Positions 13,879 to 20,977 are shown, numbered from the stretch's first letter. The stretch: DNA of 46,205 nt from a virus (IMGVR_UViG_3300036715_001968:1-46205); one strand, 5' to 3'. Program-made: numbers and translations. The notes: generated by a model not told the origin, from the letters alone.

Positions 13879-14252
13879 GAATCTTTCAGGCGATCAATCA
13901 CGGCCTGCCCTTCTGCGATATGATCGACAATGGCTTGCTCATGCTTCTCTCGGCACCACCGCTCGATACTCCCCCGGATCTCTCGTGGGATGCGTCGGAT
14001 CAATTCATCGCCAAGTTTGCCAGTCTTCATATCTTTGGGCTGGCAGGAACTCAGCACGATCTCTTCAATCTCGATTCCGCCGGGCTGGGCAGGGTGATCC
14101 TTACAGGCCGGCTGATCCTTGTGGACGAGGAATCGAATGTGGAACACATAGGCAAGTTGGTAGTCCTCATCCTCGACCCCGAAGTGAGTGAATCGAGCGT
14201 GTGCGGAAAATCGTTTCGGGCTGGCGGTGTTGGCTAATCTCATCTGGCTCAT
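13875..14252 (-). CDS. Hypothetical protein
   Basis: This 125-residue protein starts at ATG 14252 in a four-base overlap with the upstream frame. A beta-rich first half (FTHFGVEDEDYQLAYVFHIR) is followed by a helical second half (IRGSIERWCREKHEQAIVDH). There are two to three cysteines but no clear metal site. Function unknown. Its coupling upstream and downstream places it firmly in the leftward operon. Confidence 0.65.
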   Translation of the reverse strand: MSQMRLANTASPKRFSAHARFTHFGVEDEDYQLAYVFHIRFLVHKDQPACKDHPAQPGGIEIEEIVLSSCQPKDMKTGKLGDELIRRIPREIRGSIERWCREKHEQAIVDHIAEGQAVIDRLKDS

Positions 14253-14718
14253 CTCGGTTCTATCCCTAGTTCCTCGAATGTTGGAAAGCTCATTTGGCCT
14301 GGTAGTGGAACGTGGGCGGCTGGTTCTCCCGCCTGGATCTTCAGTTGTTCGACGGTCGGAACCTTGGCAGGTGTTTCAAGCTTCGCGGGTTGGCTTCGAT
14401 CAATTCGTTCGCGTCGATGATTTTTGTTGGTGGAAGTTCCACCTGGTCGCCTTGTATCGAAATGCCCGCCATAAACTCGTCGATTTCGCCGAAGATCATT
14501 TCCCACAATTCGTCCCCAGGTGACTGGCTGCATTGCCCGCAAAGGCAAGCGCTGTGAACGACTAAAATCTCGCGTGGTAGCTCTTCGTCGTGAATCATCA
14601 AAGAGATGTCAAAAGGGCCGTTCTTGTCTTTCGCCCGCAGGTATCGAACGACTAGCAGGCAGTGTTGAGGCAATTCGATTGCATCGACGCGGGCTAGGAT
14701 TTCGGCCTTGGTCATCAT
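14249..14718 (-). pseudogene. Hypothetical gene with apparent -1 frameshift
   Basis: The upstream part runs from ATG 14718 in one frame (TKAEILARVDAIELPQHCLL ... IIDANELIEANP) and stops at 14341. The continuation with natural composition (AKLETPAKVPTVEQLKIQAG ... FPTFEELGIEPR) lies in another frame and ends at 14249, overlapping the next start by four bases. One additional base in the GGG run at 14387-14389 (CCC on the coding strand) would join them. The tail is Pro/Ala-rich and ends in a short conserved-looking motif. This is a recent indel, a sequencing error or, less likely, programmed frameshifting. If not joined, 14341-14718 encodes 125 residues. Confidence 0.6.
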
Positions 14719-14768
14719 GCTTTCGCTCGGCTGGTAGTGGTGATTGTGGTGGCTGGGTGGTTTGTAAA

Positions 14769-14794
14769 TGTGCTGACTCAATCAAGCCAGCACA
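14769..14794 (-). terminator. Weak hairpin between operon genes
   Basis: TGTGCTG/CAGCACA form a 7-base stem with a 12-base loop. On the minus strand it is followed only by TTTAC. It lies after the 14809 gene and may be a weak terminator or an mRNA-stabilising hairpin. Confidence 0.4.
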
Positions 14795-14808
14795 TAGTTA
14801 TTAGTGAC

Positions 14809-15477
14809 TTAGTAACCTGTCTTGATTGACCAGTTTGTTCGTGGTCCGCTCGATTCAACGAATTCCTCGAAGTCGATTTTCGTGATATCGATTGGCTTGA
14901 TATCCTTTTCAATGCACAGATTTTCAAGTTCTTCCCGTGTCTTGATCAGGTCAGTAACTGTCACACTTTCGACCACCTTGACCTTCGTTTTGTCGATTCT
15001 CTTCATGTACTCAACGGCAAGATTCATATCTGTAATTGTGTTGGTTCCGTTGCTTGTTCGACTCGAAACCGTGCCGAAGTCGTATGTGTAGTTCTTCTTT
15101 TTTCCGCCGCCCAAAAGCTGCTTTGTGAGCTCGATAAGCTGATCCTTGAACCGGAAGTCCCACCAATTCAGACGGGTCTGTTGTTGCTTGATTTGCTTAT
15201 CAAAGTTCGCGATGACGATCGCTTTCCGCTTCTGGATTCCGTCGATCTTTGATTCGATCTTCTGGCGAATTTCAAGGACTTCTTCCGCGACCGTTCGCGA
15301 AGTGATTGACGGAAGGATTTGGGCCGTGGGCATGGCCCCAAGGGCTTGTAGTTCCTCAATCGAATAGACTTCCCCGGTCTCGGGATTGAACGGTGTCCCG
15401 TCCTCCATCCACTCGATAGCGGGGGTCGTCGTGTCGGTCGCTTGGGTGTCAGGATCTTCAATCATTTGCGGAATCAT
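14809..15477 (-). CDS. Gam/Gp157-like recombination or nuclease-inhibitor protein
   Basis: This 222-residue protein starts at ATG 15477 after GAGAGA. Residues 55-130 are a long helix pair (VAEEVLEIRQKIESKIDGIQ, then KAIVIANFDKQIKQQQTRLN). A beta hairpin with KKKNYTYDFGTVSSRTSNGT follows. A coiled coil with a basic-aromatic hairpin matches the shape of phage Mu Gam-like nuclease inhibitors and Siphovirus Gp157 proteins, which protect DNA ends. The end contains a repeated-looking IDITKIDFEEFVE. The neighbouring coiled-coil gene supports a recombination setting. The family choice is uncertain. Confidence 0.6.
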   Translation of the reverse strand: MIPQMIEDPDTQATDTTTPAIEWMEDGTPFNPETGEVYSIEELQALGAMPTAQILPSITSRTVAEEVLEIRQKIESKIDGIQKRKAIVIANFDKQIKQQQTRLNWWDFRFKDQLIELTKQLLGGGKKKNYTYDFGTVSSRTSNGTNTITDMNLAVEYMKRIDKTKVKVVESVTVTDLIKTREELENLCIEKDIKPIDITKIDFEEFVESSGPRTNWSIKTGY

Positions 15478-15541
15478 GTGAATCTCTCTATCGTGTGAGT
15501 TGGTGAAAATGTGAAAGTTTGAAAGGCTATCAGCTCGTTGA

Positions 15542-16942
15542 TCAGTAAGTAAACCCCGCGATAGCTTCTCTGGCCTCACTCAAGACCACCGCCGATTCCA
15601 TATCCTTCGGTAAGTGAATTTCGCAGTGATCTACCAGAGCGTTGAACGCTCGCATCAGGTGATAAATGCTCGTGCCGGTTGGCTTGCTCGTGTTGATCGC
15701 TTGCAGGCCGTGCGGAATGTGGCTCGAATCACCTTCCGGCTCGATTTGGTCGTCCGCGTCAATCGGCGCATCGAATGGGATGCTTTCGGGCTGGGTGGCA
15801 GAGTCGGCAAGGATGGCTTCAGCTGATGCTTTCTCTTGCATGGCCAGCTTGGCTTGCAGCTCGGCTTGCTCATGTTCTGCTTTCTCTCTCTCAGCCTTGA
15901 ATCGTGCTTCTTGTTCGTCGATCTCTCTTTGTCTCTCTCGCTGTTTTGCTTCCGTTTCTTCCTGCTCTTTTTTGAGTTTCGCCCGATCGTCAGCCAGCTT
16001 GATCGCTTCGTTCAACGCATCAATTCTGTCCTTGATCGAATCCAGCCCAGCATGTTTGCTCACCATCGCTTCGTCCTGAAATTCTGCGAAGCTCTCATCA
16101 ATCACCAGCTTGGCCAGCTCGTACCGATGGCCCATTGCTTCGGCGATGGTTTCGGCCCGCGTGCCGCACCTCACAATACTCGCGATGTTGGCCAGTTGTT
16201 TTTTGATCCCGTTGACTCGTTTGGCTTCGATCTCTTTCGCTTCGGCCTCTTCTTTGACTCGCTTGGCGTCGGCTGCTTTCCGGGCCTCACTTTCCTTTCT
16301 CAATCGTTCAAGCTCCGCCCGTTCGTTCTCCGTGTTTTGCTGGTCTGCCAAGATGCCAGTCAGCTGGATAATGCATCCATCGCGAACCGCGGTTGCCTCT
16401 TCCGTGAATTCTTCATATCGAGCTTCCTCAATCACTCGATTGGTCATCTTTTCCAGGATCGTGGCCGTCACGCTCGATTGGCCCTCTCGGATTGCTTTGG
16501 TCACGCCCGATGGCATCGAGCCAATAAGATCCTTTATTGCCTTGATCCTTGTGGCTTCGGCCTCCATGCGGGCTTTACGCTCCTCCTCTTTTTTTCGCTC
16601 GCTGGCTTGAATCGCGGCGCCGATCGGTTCCTCAATTTTCTCGATTTCGCTGGTGATCGACTTGGCTACCGTGTCAATCTGGCGGCCACGTTCGAGCACT
16701 TCGGCTTTCAGTGTTTTCCGGGTGCTCTCGACTTGGCCGCGAAGTTTTACGAGTGTCTGGCGGGCTTGCCGGGCCTCTTTGTCGCCCGCTGTTGTCGCGA
16801 GATCCCAGACCCGCCCGGCGTACTTATCGCGAAGCGTGGCGATGCCGGATGCGATCGGGCTGAACTCGGTGATAGTGGTGGTGGCCTGGCCAGTGGTGGC
16901 CGGGGCTTGTTCGATCTCGGTTACTGGGGCTGAAGTGCTCAC
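15542..16942 (-). CDS. Large coiled-coil protein (DUF1351-like)
   Basis: The protein has 466 residues from GTG 16942, behind a GAGAG site. Long Glu/Lys/Arg/Ala-rich coiled coils cover roughly residues 85-140, 205-260 and 315-390. Shorter globular segments lie between them (PSGVTKAIREGQ, GTRAETIAEAMGHRYELAKL). The C-terminus is acidic and then folds (IYHLMRAFNALVDHC). Proteins of this kind in phage early operons often accompany RecT/Gam-type recombination genes. No catalytic motif is visible. A structured RNA leader precedes it at 16989-17036. Confidence 0.65.
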   Translation of the reverse strand: MSTSAPVTEIEQAPATTGQATTTITEFSPIASGIATLRDKYAGRVWDLATTAGDKEARQARQTLVKLRGQVESTRKTLKAEVLERGRQIDTVAKSITSEIEKIEEPIGAAIQASERKKEEERKARMEAEATRIKAIKDLIGSMPSGVTKAIREGQSSVTATILEKMTNRVIEEARYEEFTEEATAVRDGCIIQLTGILADQQNTENERAELERLRKESEARKAADAKRVKEEAEAKEIEAKRVNGIKKQLANIASIVRCGTRAETIAEAMGHRYELAKLVIDESFAEFQDEAMVSKHAGLDSIKDRIDALNEAIKLADDRAKLKKEQEETEAKQRERQREIDEQEARFKAEREKAEHEQAELQAKLAMQEKASAEAILADSATQPESIPFDAPIDADDQIEPEGDSSHIPHGLQAINTSKPTGTSIYHLMRAFNALVDHCEIHLPKDMESAVVLSEAREAIAGFTY

Positions 16943-16988
16943 TTTGGTCTCTCTGGGTTGGTGGTTCGCTGAAATATGTAAGGTTGAT

Positions 16989-17036
16989 CCCGCCGAGGGA
17001 TTCCCTCCCAGCCTGGCTTTCCCTGCCAGCGGCGGG
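16989..17036 (-). other. Nested stem structure in an intergenic leader
   Basis: An outer stem CCCGCCG/CGGCGGG encloses a hairpin CTGGC/GCCAG and a short GGG/CCC palindrome, giving a branched fold. It lies in the 150-base gap between the beta-helix gene and the coiled-coil gene, in the latter's leader on the minus strand. It has no T tail, so a regulatory or processing role is possible. Confidence 0.35.
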
Positions 17037-17092
17037 CTCTAGTGCGATTGCGTGGATTGGTGAATCAGATTGGTGATTCGGTTAGTGCTGGT

Positions 17093-17378
17093 TTAATTGG
17101 CCCCGCCGATACTGACATCCTGGCCGATACTGACGCCGGTGGCCGACGATGACGCCGTCGCCGATGGTGACGCCGTCGCTGATGATTACGCCGTCGCTGA
17201 TGATGACGCCGTTGCCGATGATGACATCCTGGCCGATGATGGCCGTAACATGCGCCCAGCCTTGGCCGACTTTTCGCCAGTCCTCAGCTGTTGTGTCTGG
17301 ATGCCTATTAAGCACCCACTGGGGCGTCGGCCAAGGCCTTGGTTCTCTCGCTGTTTCGGTTTGGCTTGCTTCGCTCAT
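17093..17378 (-). pseudogene. Left-handed beta-helix hexapeptide-repeat protein, frameshifted
   Basis: From ATG 17378 the frame has a 45-residue N-terminal region (PTPQWVLNRHPDTTAEDWRK). Hexapeptide turns follow: GQDVII, GNGVII, SDGVII, SDGVTI, GDGVIV. An extra base at 17141-17142 (GG) shifts the frame. As read, the protein ends with an unrelated basic tail at 17082. Removing one G restores GTGVSI, GQDVSI, GGAN and a stop at 17095-17093. This is the triangular-prism fold of acyltransferases and gamma carbonic anhydrases, but it has only seven turns and no catalytic domain. It may be structural, antifreeze-like or a DNA-mimic protein. The role is unknown. Confidence 0.65.
17105..17249. repeat. 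Eight 18-base tandem units encoding beta-helix turns
   Basis: Units of 18 bases begin at 17105, 17123, 17142, 17160, 17178, 17196, 17214 and 17232; the last is degenerate. The only break in phase is one extra G between the second and third units. Each unit encodes one hexapeptide on the minus strand. Confidence 0.9.
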
Positions 17379-17525
17379 AGCTCGCTCGCTCCGTGCGCTC
17401 CGTGCGCACCGTGCGCACCCCGATCATTCGCGGGGCTCGCGGTGTCTCGTGTTGATTCAAATCATCAAAATGTGCTGGATTGCTAGCAGGCTCTTGCTTG
17501 TCTCTGGCAAGATTGCCCAAACTAG

Positions 17526-17726
17526 CTAAGTTAACCAAGCTAAGCTTGTGGCGGCTGTTTGGGTTGCAGTCCAAAGATTAATCGCCGCTTGCAAGACTTC
17601 GGGGGCCTTCATGCCTTGGGTCGCGCCAAGATTCTTGGCGGTTGCCCAGGCTTTTCGAGACACCCGAATATTTACGATCGTGTGGGAAAGGTCGATTTGG
17701 TGTTTCTTGTAGGGGCCTCGCTTCAT
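17526..17726 (-). CDS. Small RHH-like DNA-binding protein
   Basis: This 66-residue protein starts at ATG 17726 with AAGGAG eight bases upstream. A basic arm (KRGPYKKHQ) leads into SHTIVNIRVSRKAWATAKNL, a strand followed by a helix. A second helix follows (KAPEVLQAAINLW). This resembles ribbon-helix-helix or related small regulators. It forms a pair with the next RHH-like gene directly behind the leftward promoter at 17957-17985, the position of a cro-like early regulator. Confidence 0.65.
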   Translation of the reverse strand: MKRGPYKKHQIDLSHTIVNIRVSRKAWATAKNLGATQGMKAPEVLQAAINLWTATQTAATSLAWLT

Positions 17727-17738
17727 GGTTGAGGCTCC

Positions 17739-17915
17739 TTAGACGGCGGAGGCTTGCTTGTGGTTCGCCCTGGCTTCGAGCCGATTGAGGTAGGTTGACA
17801 GGGCTTTGTGGACGTGCCACGTGATGGTCTGGCCGTTCTTCTCACGAAGTTCGATCAGTTTTTCGTGGATCTCGTCCTGAACGTGGACAATTTTTTGGCC
17901 CTTTGCGGCTCGCAT
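17739..17915 (-). CDS. RHH-like early regulator, first gene of the leftward operon
   Basis: The start is ATG 17915, six bases after GAGGAG; a longer frame to 17969 crosses the promoter. The protein has 58 residues. The strand KIVHVQDEIHEKLIELREKN and the helix TITWHVHKALSTYLNRLEAR fit a CopG-type ribbon-helix-helix dimer. It faces the divergent HTH repressor gene across a 147-base operator region, like cro opposite cI. Confidence 0.7.
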   Translation of the reverse strand: MRAAKGQKIVHVQDEIHEKLIELREKNGQTITWHVHKALSTYLNRLEARANHKQASAV

Positions 17916-17956
17916 CGCTTGCTCCTCGTGTTTTGGTGTTTCACCCGACACGATGG

Positions 17957-17985
17957 AATATACGGCCAACTTAATTGTCAGGCAA
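17957..17985 (-). promoter_or_regulatory. Leftward early promoter of the immunity switch
   Basis: On the minus strand, TTGCCT (17985-17980) and TATATT (17962-17957) are 17 bases apart. The -35 overlaps the inverted repeat CAACAA/TTGTTG. ACGGCCAACTT (from about 17962) and AAGTGGCCGT (from about 18011) form a second, imperfect inverted pair. Repressor binding here would shut off the leftward operon. Confidence 0.6.
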
Positions 17986-18003
17986 CAAGTATTTTTGTTG
18001 TTG
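17983..18003. promoter_or_regulatory. Candidate operator for the HTH repressor
   Basis: CAACAA and TTGTTG arms are separated by nine bases and lie over the -35 of the leftward promoter. TTGTCAG (about 17974) and CTGACAA (about 18044) occur on either side as further candidate half-sites. Confidence 0.45.
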
Positions 18004-18062
18004 TGGTCAAAGTGGCCGTTACTTATGGACTTAAAACCATCACTGACAACAAGATGTGACTT

Positions 18063-18512
18063 ATGAAATTTTCTGAAAAACTATCAATTTTGTGTCGGGA
18101 TCGAGGTTTGTCCCATGTCAAACTGGCTGACAGGCTGGACGGGATTGTGTCGCGTGGCACGGTCGGGAATTGGTTGATCGGCAAATCGGTGCCGAGTCTA
18201 GATGTCTCATTCAAACTTGCAAAGTTGTTCAATGTTTCAGTTGATTATCTTGCCGATGATGAACAGGACGTGCCAGTCGAGTGGCAATCACTTGACCCCG
18301 ACCTTGACGCCCTGATTCGAGTGGCCTCAGAAATTGGTTACCGTGAATCTCTGCGGCGCATCGCCTCTCCATCGGTGCCATTGGCCCCGCCAAGCATCGC
18401 GCCGCCTGGTGTTACCCCAATCGCAGGCGAACACGTTCCAGGCATCCACGTGAAGCACTACGACCCGCAAGAGCTACTGAAGGCGCTCGCCCGCAAGAAA
18501 TCTGGCCAGTAA
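18063..18512 (+). CDS. Cro/CI-family HTH repressor
   Basis: The protein has 149 residues from ATG 18063. Residues 4-58 form a Xre-type HTH (LSILCRDRGLSHVKLADRLD, then GTVGNWLIGKSVPSLDVSFK). A short helical segment follows (DPDLDALIRVASEIGYRESL), then a Pro/Ala-rich linker and a basic tail. No S24 autocleavage domain is present, so induction would not depend on RecA cleavage of this protein. It is divergent from the leftward operon, making it the likely lysogeny repressor. Confidence 0.85.
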   Translation: MKFSEKLSILCRDRGLSHVKLADRLDGIVSRGTVGNWLIGKSVPSLDVSFKLAKLFNVSVDYLADDEQDVPVEWQSLDPDLDALIRVASEIGYRESLRRIASPSVPLAPPSIAPPGVTPIAGEHVPGIHVKHYDPQELLKALARKKSGQ

Positions 18513-18815
18513 TCCTTCGTTGTCCCGACCGTACATAACCACCGAGCACATGCCGACACCTCTTGATCCCGCTTGGAATGTGCAAGCTTCGCATCGATGG
18601 CAGGTCTTGGCGTCGTCGTTCTGCCACGCGAAGTAGAGGCCGATAATCCCGACTCCGCCGAAAGCATCCTCTCGACAAGAGGTAAGTACATGCAGGGGTA
18701 TCGGGCCGTGGCTGGGCTCGCTTTCTGGTTCGCCTCCCAGTCGCTCCGCTGGGCTGAATAGTTTGGGCTGCGCGTGCGCAATCCCGGCCAATGCCTTGGC
18801 AGGTTGGGGGGCCAT
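18474..18815 (-). CDS. Cys-rich hypothetical protein
   Basis: This 113-residue protein starts at ATG 18815, seven bases after GAGG. The first 45 residues are Pro/Ala/Glu-rich. The second half looks folded: GGVGIIGLYFAWQNDDAKTC, HRCEACTFQAGSRGVGMCSV and then MYGRDNEGLLARFLAGERL, with CxxCxxC-type cysteines. It overlaps the repressor's 3' end by 39 bases on the opposite strand. Competing frames exist here, so the assignment is moderate. Confidence 0.5.
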   Translation of the reverse strand: MAPQPAKALAGIAHAQPKLFSPAERLGGEPESEPSHGPIPLHVLTSCREDAFGGVGIIGLYFAWQNDDAKTCHRCEACTFQAGSRGVGMCSVVMYGRDNEGLLARFLAGERLQ

Positions 18816-18855
18816 CGTTTCGCCTCATGCGAGACTTGGTATGTGGTGGTAAGGG

Positions 18856-18864
18856 TGTGGATAA
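18856..18864 (-). promoter_or_regulatory. Perfect DnaA box
   Basis: TGTGGATAA on the plus strand is the complement of the consensus TTATCCACA. It lies in the gap 18816-18916 next to the control region. A single box is only suggestive of an origin. Confidence 0.4.
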
Positions 18865-18916
18865 GCGATCAAAACACGACGGTTGGTTGCGTGCAATCTA
18901 CTGGTGATTTATTCCA

Positions 18917-19144
18917 TCAATTCTTAACATCGGCATAATTAGATATCTCGATTCGCGAACCATGTTTCAAAGCAATGGACCGAAGTAAATCAAACAAGTT
19001 CATCGTCTGGGCTCGATCGTAAAACGGCCTCAGTCGATAGGGCAAGACAACCGTGTGGCCAGCCTTCAAAGTGTCAGCAAAATACCGGATGCGATCGAAT
19101 CGGGTAGCAGGTGCTTCGGGCTGTTCGAAATCTGACGTGTTCAT
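18917..19144 (-). CDS. Hypothetical protein
   Basis: This 75-residue protein starts at ATG 19144. Its sequence (FDRIRYFADTLKAGHTVVLP, then YDRAQTMNLFDLLRSIALKH and a short C-terminal strand) suggests a compact alpha/beta fold. The family is not recognised. It is the rightmost leftward gene and abuts the divergent control region 19145-19458. Confidence 0.6.
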   Translation of the reverse strand: MNTSDFEQPEAPATRFDRIRYFADTLKAGHTVVLPYRLRPFYDRAQTMNLFDLLRSIALKHGSRIEISNYADVKN

Positions 19145-19458
19145 CGGTGGCCCCGCTGGGTGGCTGGCGTTGGGCGGGTTGCATCATCTCGCCTCTCTCA
19201 CTCTCGCCTCTTCCATTATCCATAATTGTTCGAACTATCTTCACAAGTGTCCTTCTTTTTATCTAAGCGCTTTCACAGCTATTACACATGACTAGTACCT
19301 TTTCAAACGCTATTTCATTGGTATCATATGAATAAGTCGCCGCACTCATATTTTTTTATCTTGTTGATCTGAAAACATGTTACGGCGATTTCGTTTCCGA
19401 ATAAGATTCGTGATTTGTGCGTAGAAGATAAAAGGCAGTGACTTTCGCGAGATTTTTT
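19145..19458. other. Divergent control region between leftward and rightward halves
   Basis: These 314 AT-rich bases carry no convincing gene. TTTTCA (about 19298), a 16-base spacer ending in TTGG and TATCAT (about 19320) resembles the extended -10 promoters at 384-411 and 45125-45152. It could drive the rightward regulatory genes from 19459. The antisense frames here are long but lack ribosome binding sites and plausible composition. Confidence 0.45.
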
Positions 19459-19731
19459 ATGTCGGCTGAACGGATTCGAGACCCCCAAGCGATAGCATCG
19501 CGAAACGAACTTTGGCGGCTTGCCGTCGATGTTGGATTCCGAGAGGGTGAGTCTCTGACTAAGTTCACGGTGGCAGATATCGCGAGACAGACGGGCCTTA
19601 CTCCTCCGTACATCCGCGCGTCGATAAATTCGGCCCGACAGGTACGAAGGATGGTTGCCAATGCCTTCAGCGACTCTTCCAATATCCAAAGAAGTGCAGG
19701 CCGAAATAGCATGGTACGTTCCACGGCCTGA
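19459..19731 (+). CDS. HTH regulator-like protein
   Basis: The protein has 90 residues from ATG 19459; a GTG at 19438 would add seven. The centre contains KFTVADIARQTGLTPPYIRA, a typical helix-turn-helix, then SINSARQVRRMVANAF. The C-terminal 25 residues are translated from sequence shared with the next gene in another frame and are probably flexible. It is the first rightward gene of the late half, so it may control the switch to late expression. Confidence 0.65.
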   Translation: MSAERIRDPQAIASRNELWRLAVDVGFREGESLTKFTVADIARQTGLTPPYIRASINSARQVRRMVANAFSDSSNIQRSAGRNSMVRSTA

Positions 19732-20254
19732 TGTCGTTTTGCTCGGTTGCAAGCCATTCGTTCCTCCCGATCATTTGTCCGGGCCATGCCATGTTTGCGG
19801 CGGAAAGGTCAACGATCTCAACAAGAATGAGACGGTCGTCTACTGCGCCGCATGCGATCGGATGGATGATCGATTCTCGTACGCTCTGGCGCGGCAGAGA
19901 ACATCGGGGCTCGTCCAGATTCATGGGGCAGAGCAAGCCGAAAAAGAGGGCGAGCAGCTCGCCGAAGCTATCGAGAAACCCAAGAGGCTCAGCGAAGTTG
20001 AACGGCGTCGGATTTGGGTGGGTTATCGGCATCTCGGCAAGGGTTATGCCTGGACTGATGGCAAGCTGACGAACCGGGCCAACTTCGGACGCCAATGGCT
20101 TACAGCGATCGGGCAACAGCCTGATTGGTCGCTGATACTCAATTCAAAGGGGCAGGTGATTGGGCGAATCCAGGATGAGATTAGCGAACCAATCGAGGCC
20201 GATGGTGACGAACTCGCCGGCGTCTCGGGTGGGGTGCCTGAATTGGTTACCTGA
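19661..20254 (+). CDS. Zinc-ribbon protein
   Basis: This 197-residue protein starts at ATG 19661, with AAGGA nine bases upstream and a 71-base overlap with the previous gene. Residues 40-68 hold a zinc ribbon: CHVCGGK and YCAACDR. A helical charged segment follows (QAEKEGEQLAEAIEKPKRLS), then an aromatic region (WVGYRHLGKGYAWTDG) and an acidic tail. It probably binds nucleic acid or RNA polymerase. It precedes the sigma-factor gene, which fits a regulatory role. No family name can be given. Confidence 0.65.
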   Translation: MPSATLPISKEVQAEIAWYVPRPDVVLLGCKPFVPPDHLSGPCHVCGGKVNDLNKNETVVYCAACDRMDDRFSYALARQRTSGLVQIHGAEQAEKEGEQLAEAIEKPKRLSEVERRRIWVGYRHLGKGYAWTDGKLTNRANFGRQWLTAIGQQPDWSLILNSKGQVIGRIQDEISEPIEADGDELAGVSGGVPELVT

Positions 20255-20387
20255 TCCCGCCCTGGTCATCATCGCCTACGTCCTCACCTGCCTGTGGTTT
20301 GGTCTGCATCCCAACACGCTCGCCGTCGATCCTGATCGGTCCAGCCCATCGCCGAAATATCCGGAGTTTCGCGAATCGAGGATGTAG
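20229..20387 (+). CDS. Small membrane protein, GTG start
   Basis: This 52-residue frame starts at GTG 20229, overlapping the previous gene by 26 bases, and stops two bases before the sigma-factor start. Residues 10-27 (PALVIIAYVLTCLWFGLH) form a transmembrane helix, and a Pro/Ser-rich soluble tail follows. No clear ribosome binding site is seen, so coupling to the upstream gene is assumed. Confidence 0.5.
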   Translation: MGCLNWLPDPALVIIAYVLTCLWFGLHPNTLAVDPDRSSPSPKYPEFRESRM

Positions 20388-20389
20388 CC

Positions 20390-20977
20390 GTGTCGATCAC
20401 CCGCCGATCTCTCACTCGCGCCGAAGAGCTTGCACTTTTCGAGCGGTTACGATCGGGCGATTCATCGGCGCGTGATGAACTGTTCTGGGCAAATCAAGGC
20501 CTCGTTTTCATCACGGCCAACCGTTTCGCATCCGCCACAGGTGCTTGGCATGACGAGGCAATCAGCTATGGCCAAATCGGCCTCCTTCAAGCTATCGACA
20601 GGTTCGACCACACTCGCGGTTTCCGGTTCAACACATTCGCCCGGTGGACCATTCGCCGAAATGTATTCGACGGCTGGCGAGAATCCGGGGCGACCATTCG
20701 CCGCATGTCTCGCCAAGCTTTCGACCTCGAAACAATCGAGAATCGCAAGACACCGGCGGAATCCAAACAGGCCGAAGATATCGAGCTTGTTTCGCTCATG
20801 CTGGAATCATTGGATGACCGGCAACGAAATATTCTGACGTGTCGAATCATGAATGACATGGGTTACAAAGAGATCGGCAAAATCTCTGGACTCAATTCAG
20901 TCGCGATGCACCGAATGGTGTTTCGATCGCTCGCGAAACTCAGGCGACTTTTCACAGACGCATCGAATAAATTTTAG
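20390..20977 (+). CDS. Sigma-70 family RNA polymerase sigma factor
   Basis: The protein has 195 residues from GTG 20390, eight bases after GAGGA. Region 2 covers about residues 28-97: DELFWANQGLVFITANRFA, YGQIGLLQAIDRFD, then the -10-recognition part FRFNTFARWTIRRNVFDGWR. Region 4 covers about 138-188 (LESLDDRQRNILTCRIMNDM, GYKEIGKISGLNSVAMHRMV). Lacking regions 1 and 3, it is a small sigma suited to redirect host polymerase to phage late promoters. It sits just ahead of the membrane cassette and the structural genes. Confidence 0.88.
   Translation: MSITRRSLTRAEELALFERLRSGDSSARDELFWANQGLVFITANRFASATGAWHDEAISYGQIGLLQAIDRFDHTRGFRFNTFARWTIRRNVFDGWRESGATIRRMSRQAFDLETIENRKTPAESKQAEDIELVSLMLESLDDRQRNILTCRIMNDMGYKEIGKISGLNSVAMHRMVFRSLAKLRRLFTDASNKF

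Noticed and set aside
15836-16933. 365-codon rightward frame opposite the coiled-coil gene
   Set aside because: Phe/Leu-rich translation is the expected antisense of a Glu/Lys-rich coiled coil, and no ribosome binding site is present.
17105-17249. CRISPR array
   Set aside because: The 18-base units have no spacers and translate as hexapeptide turns.
17308-17574. Leftward 88-residue frame overlapping the beta-helix gene start
   Set aside because: It needs a TTG start inside the upstream gene, has Arg/Thr repeats from the 9-base tandem units and overlaps the better supported 17378 start by about 70 bases.
19324-19787. Two long leftward frames antisense to the HTH gene
   Set aside because: No ribosome binding sites, implausible composition, and they oppose a gene with a clear HTH motif.
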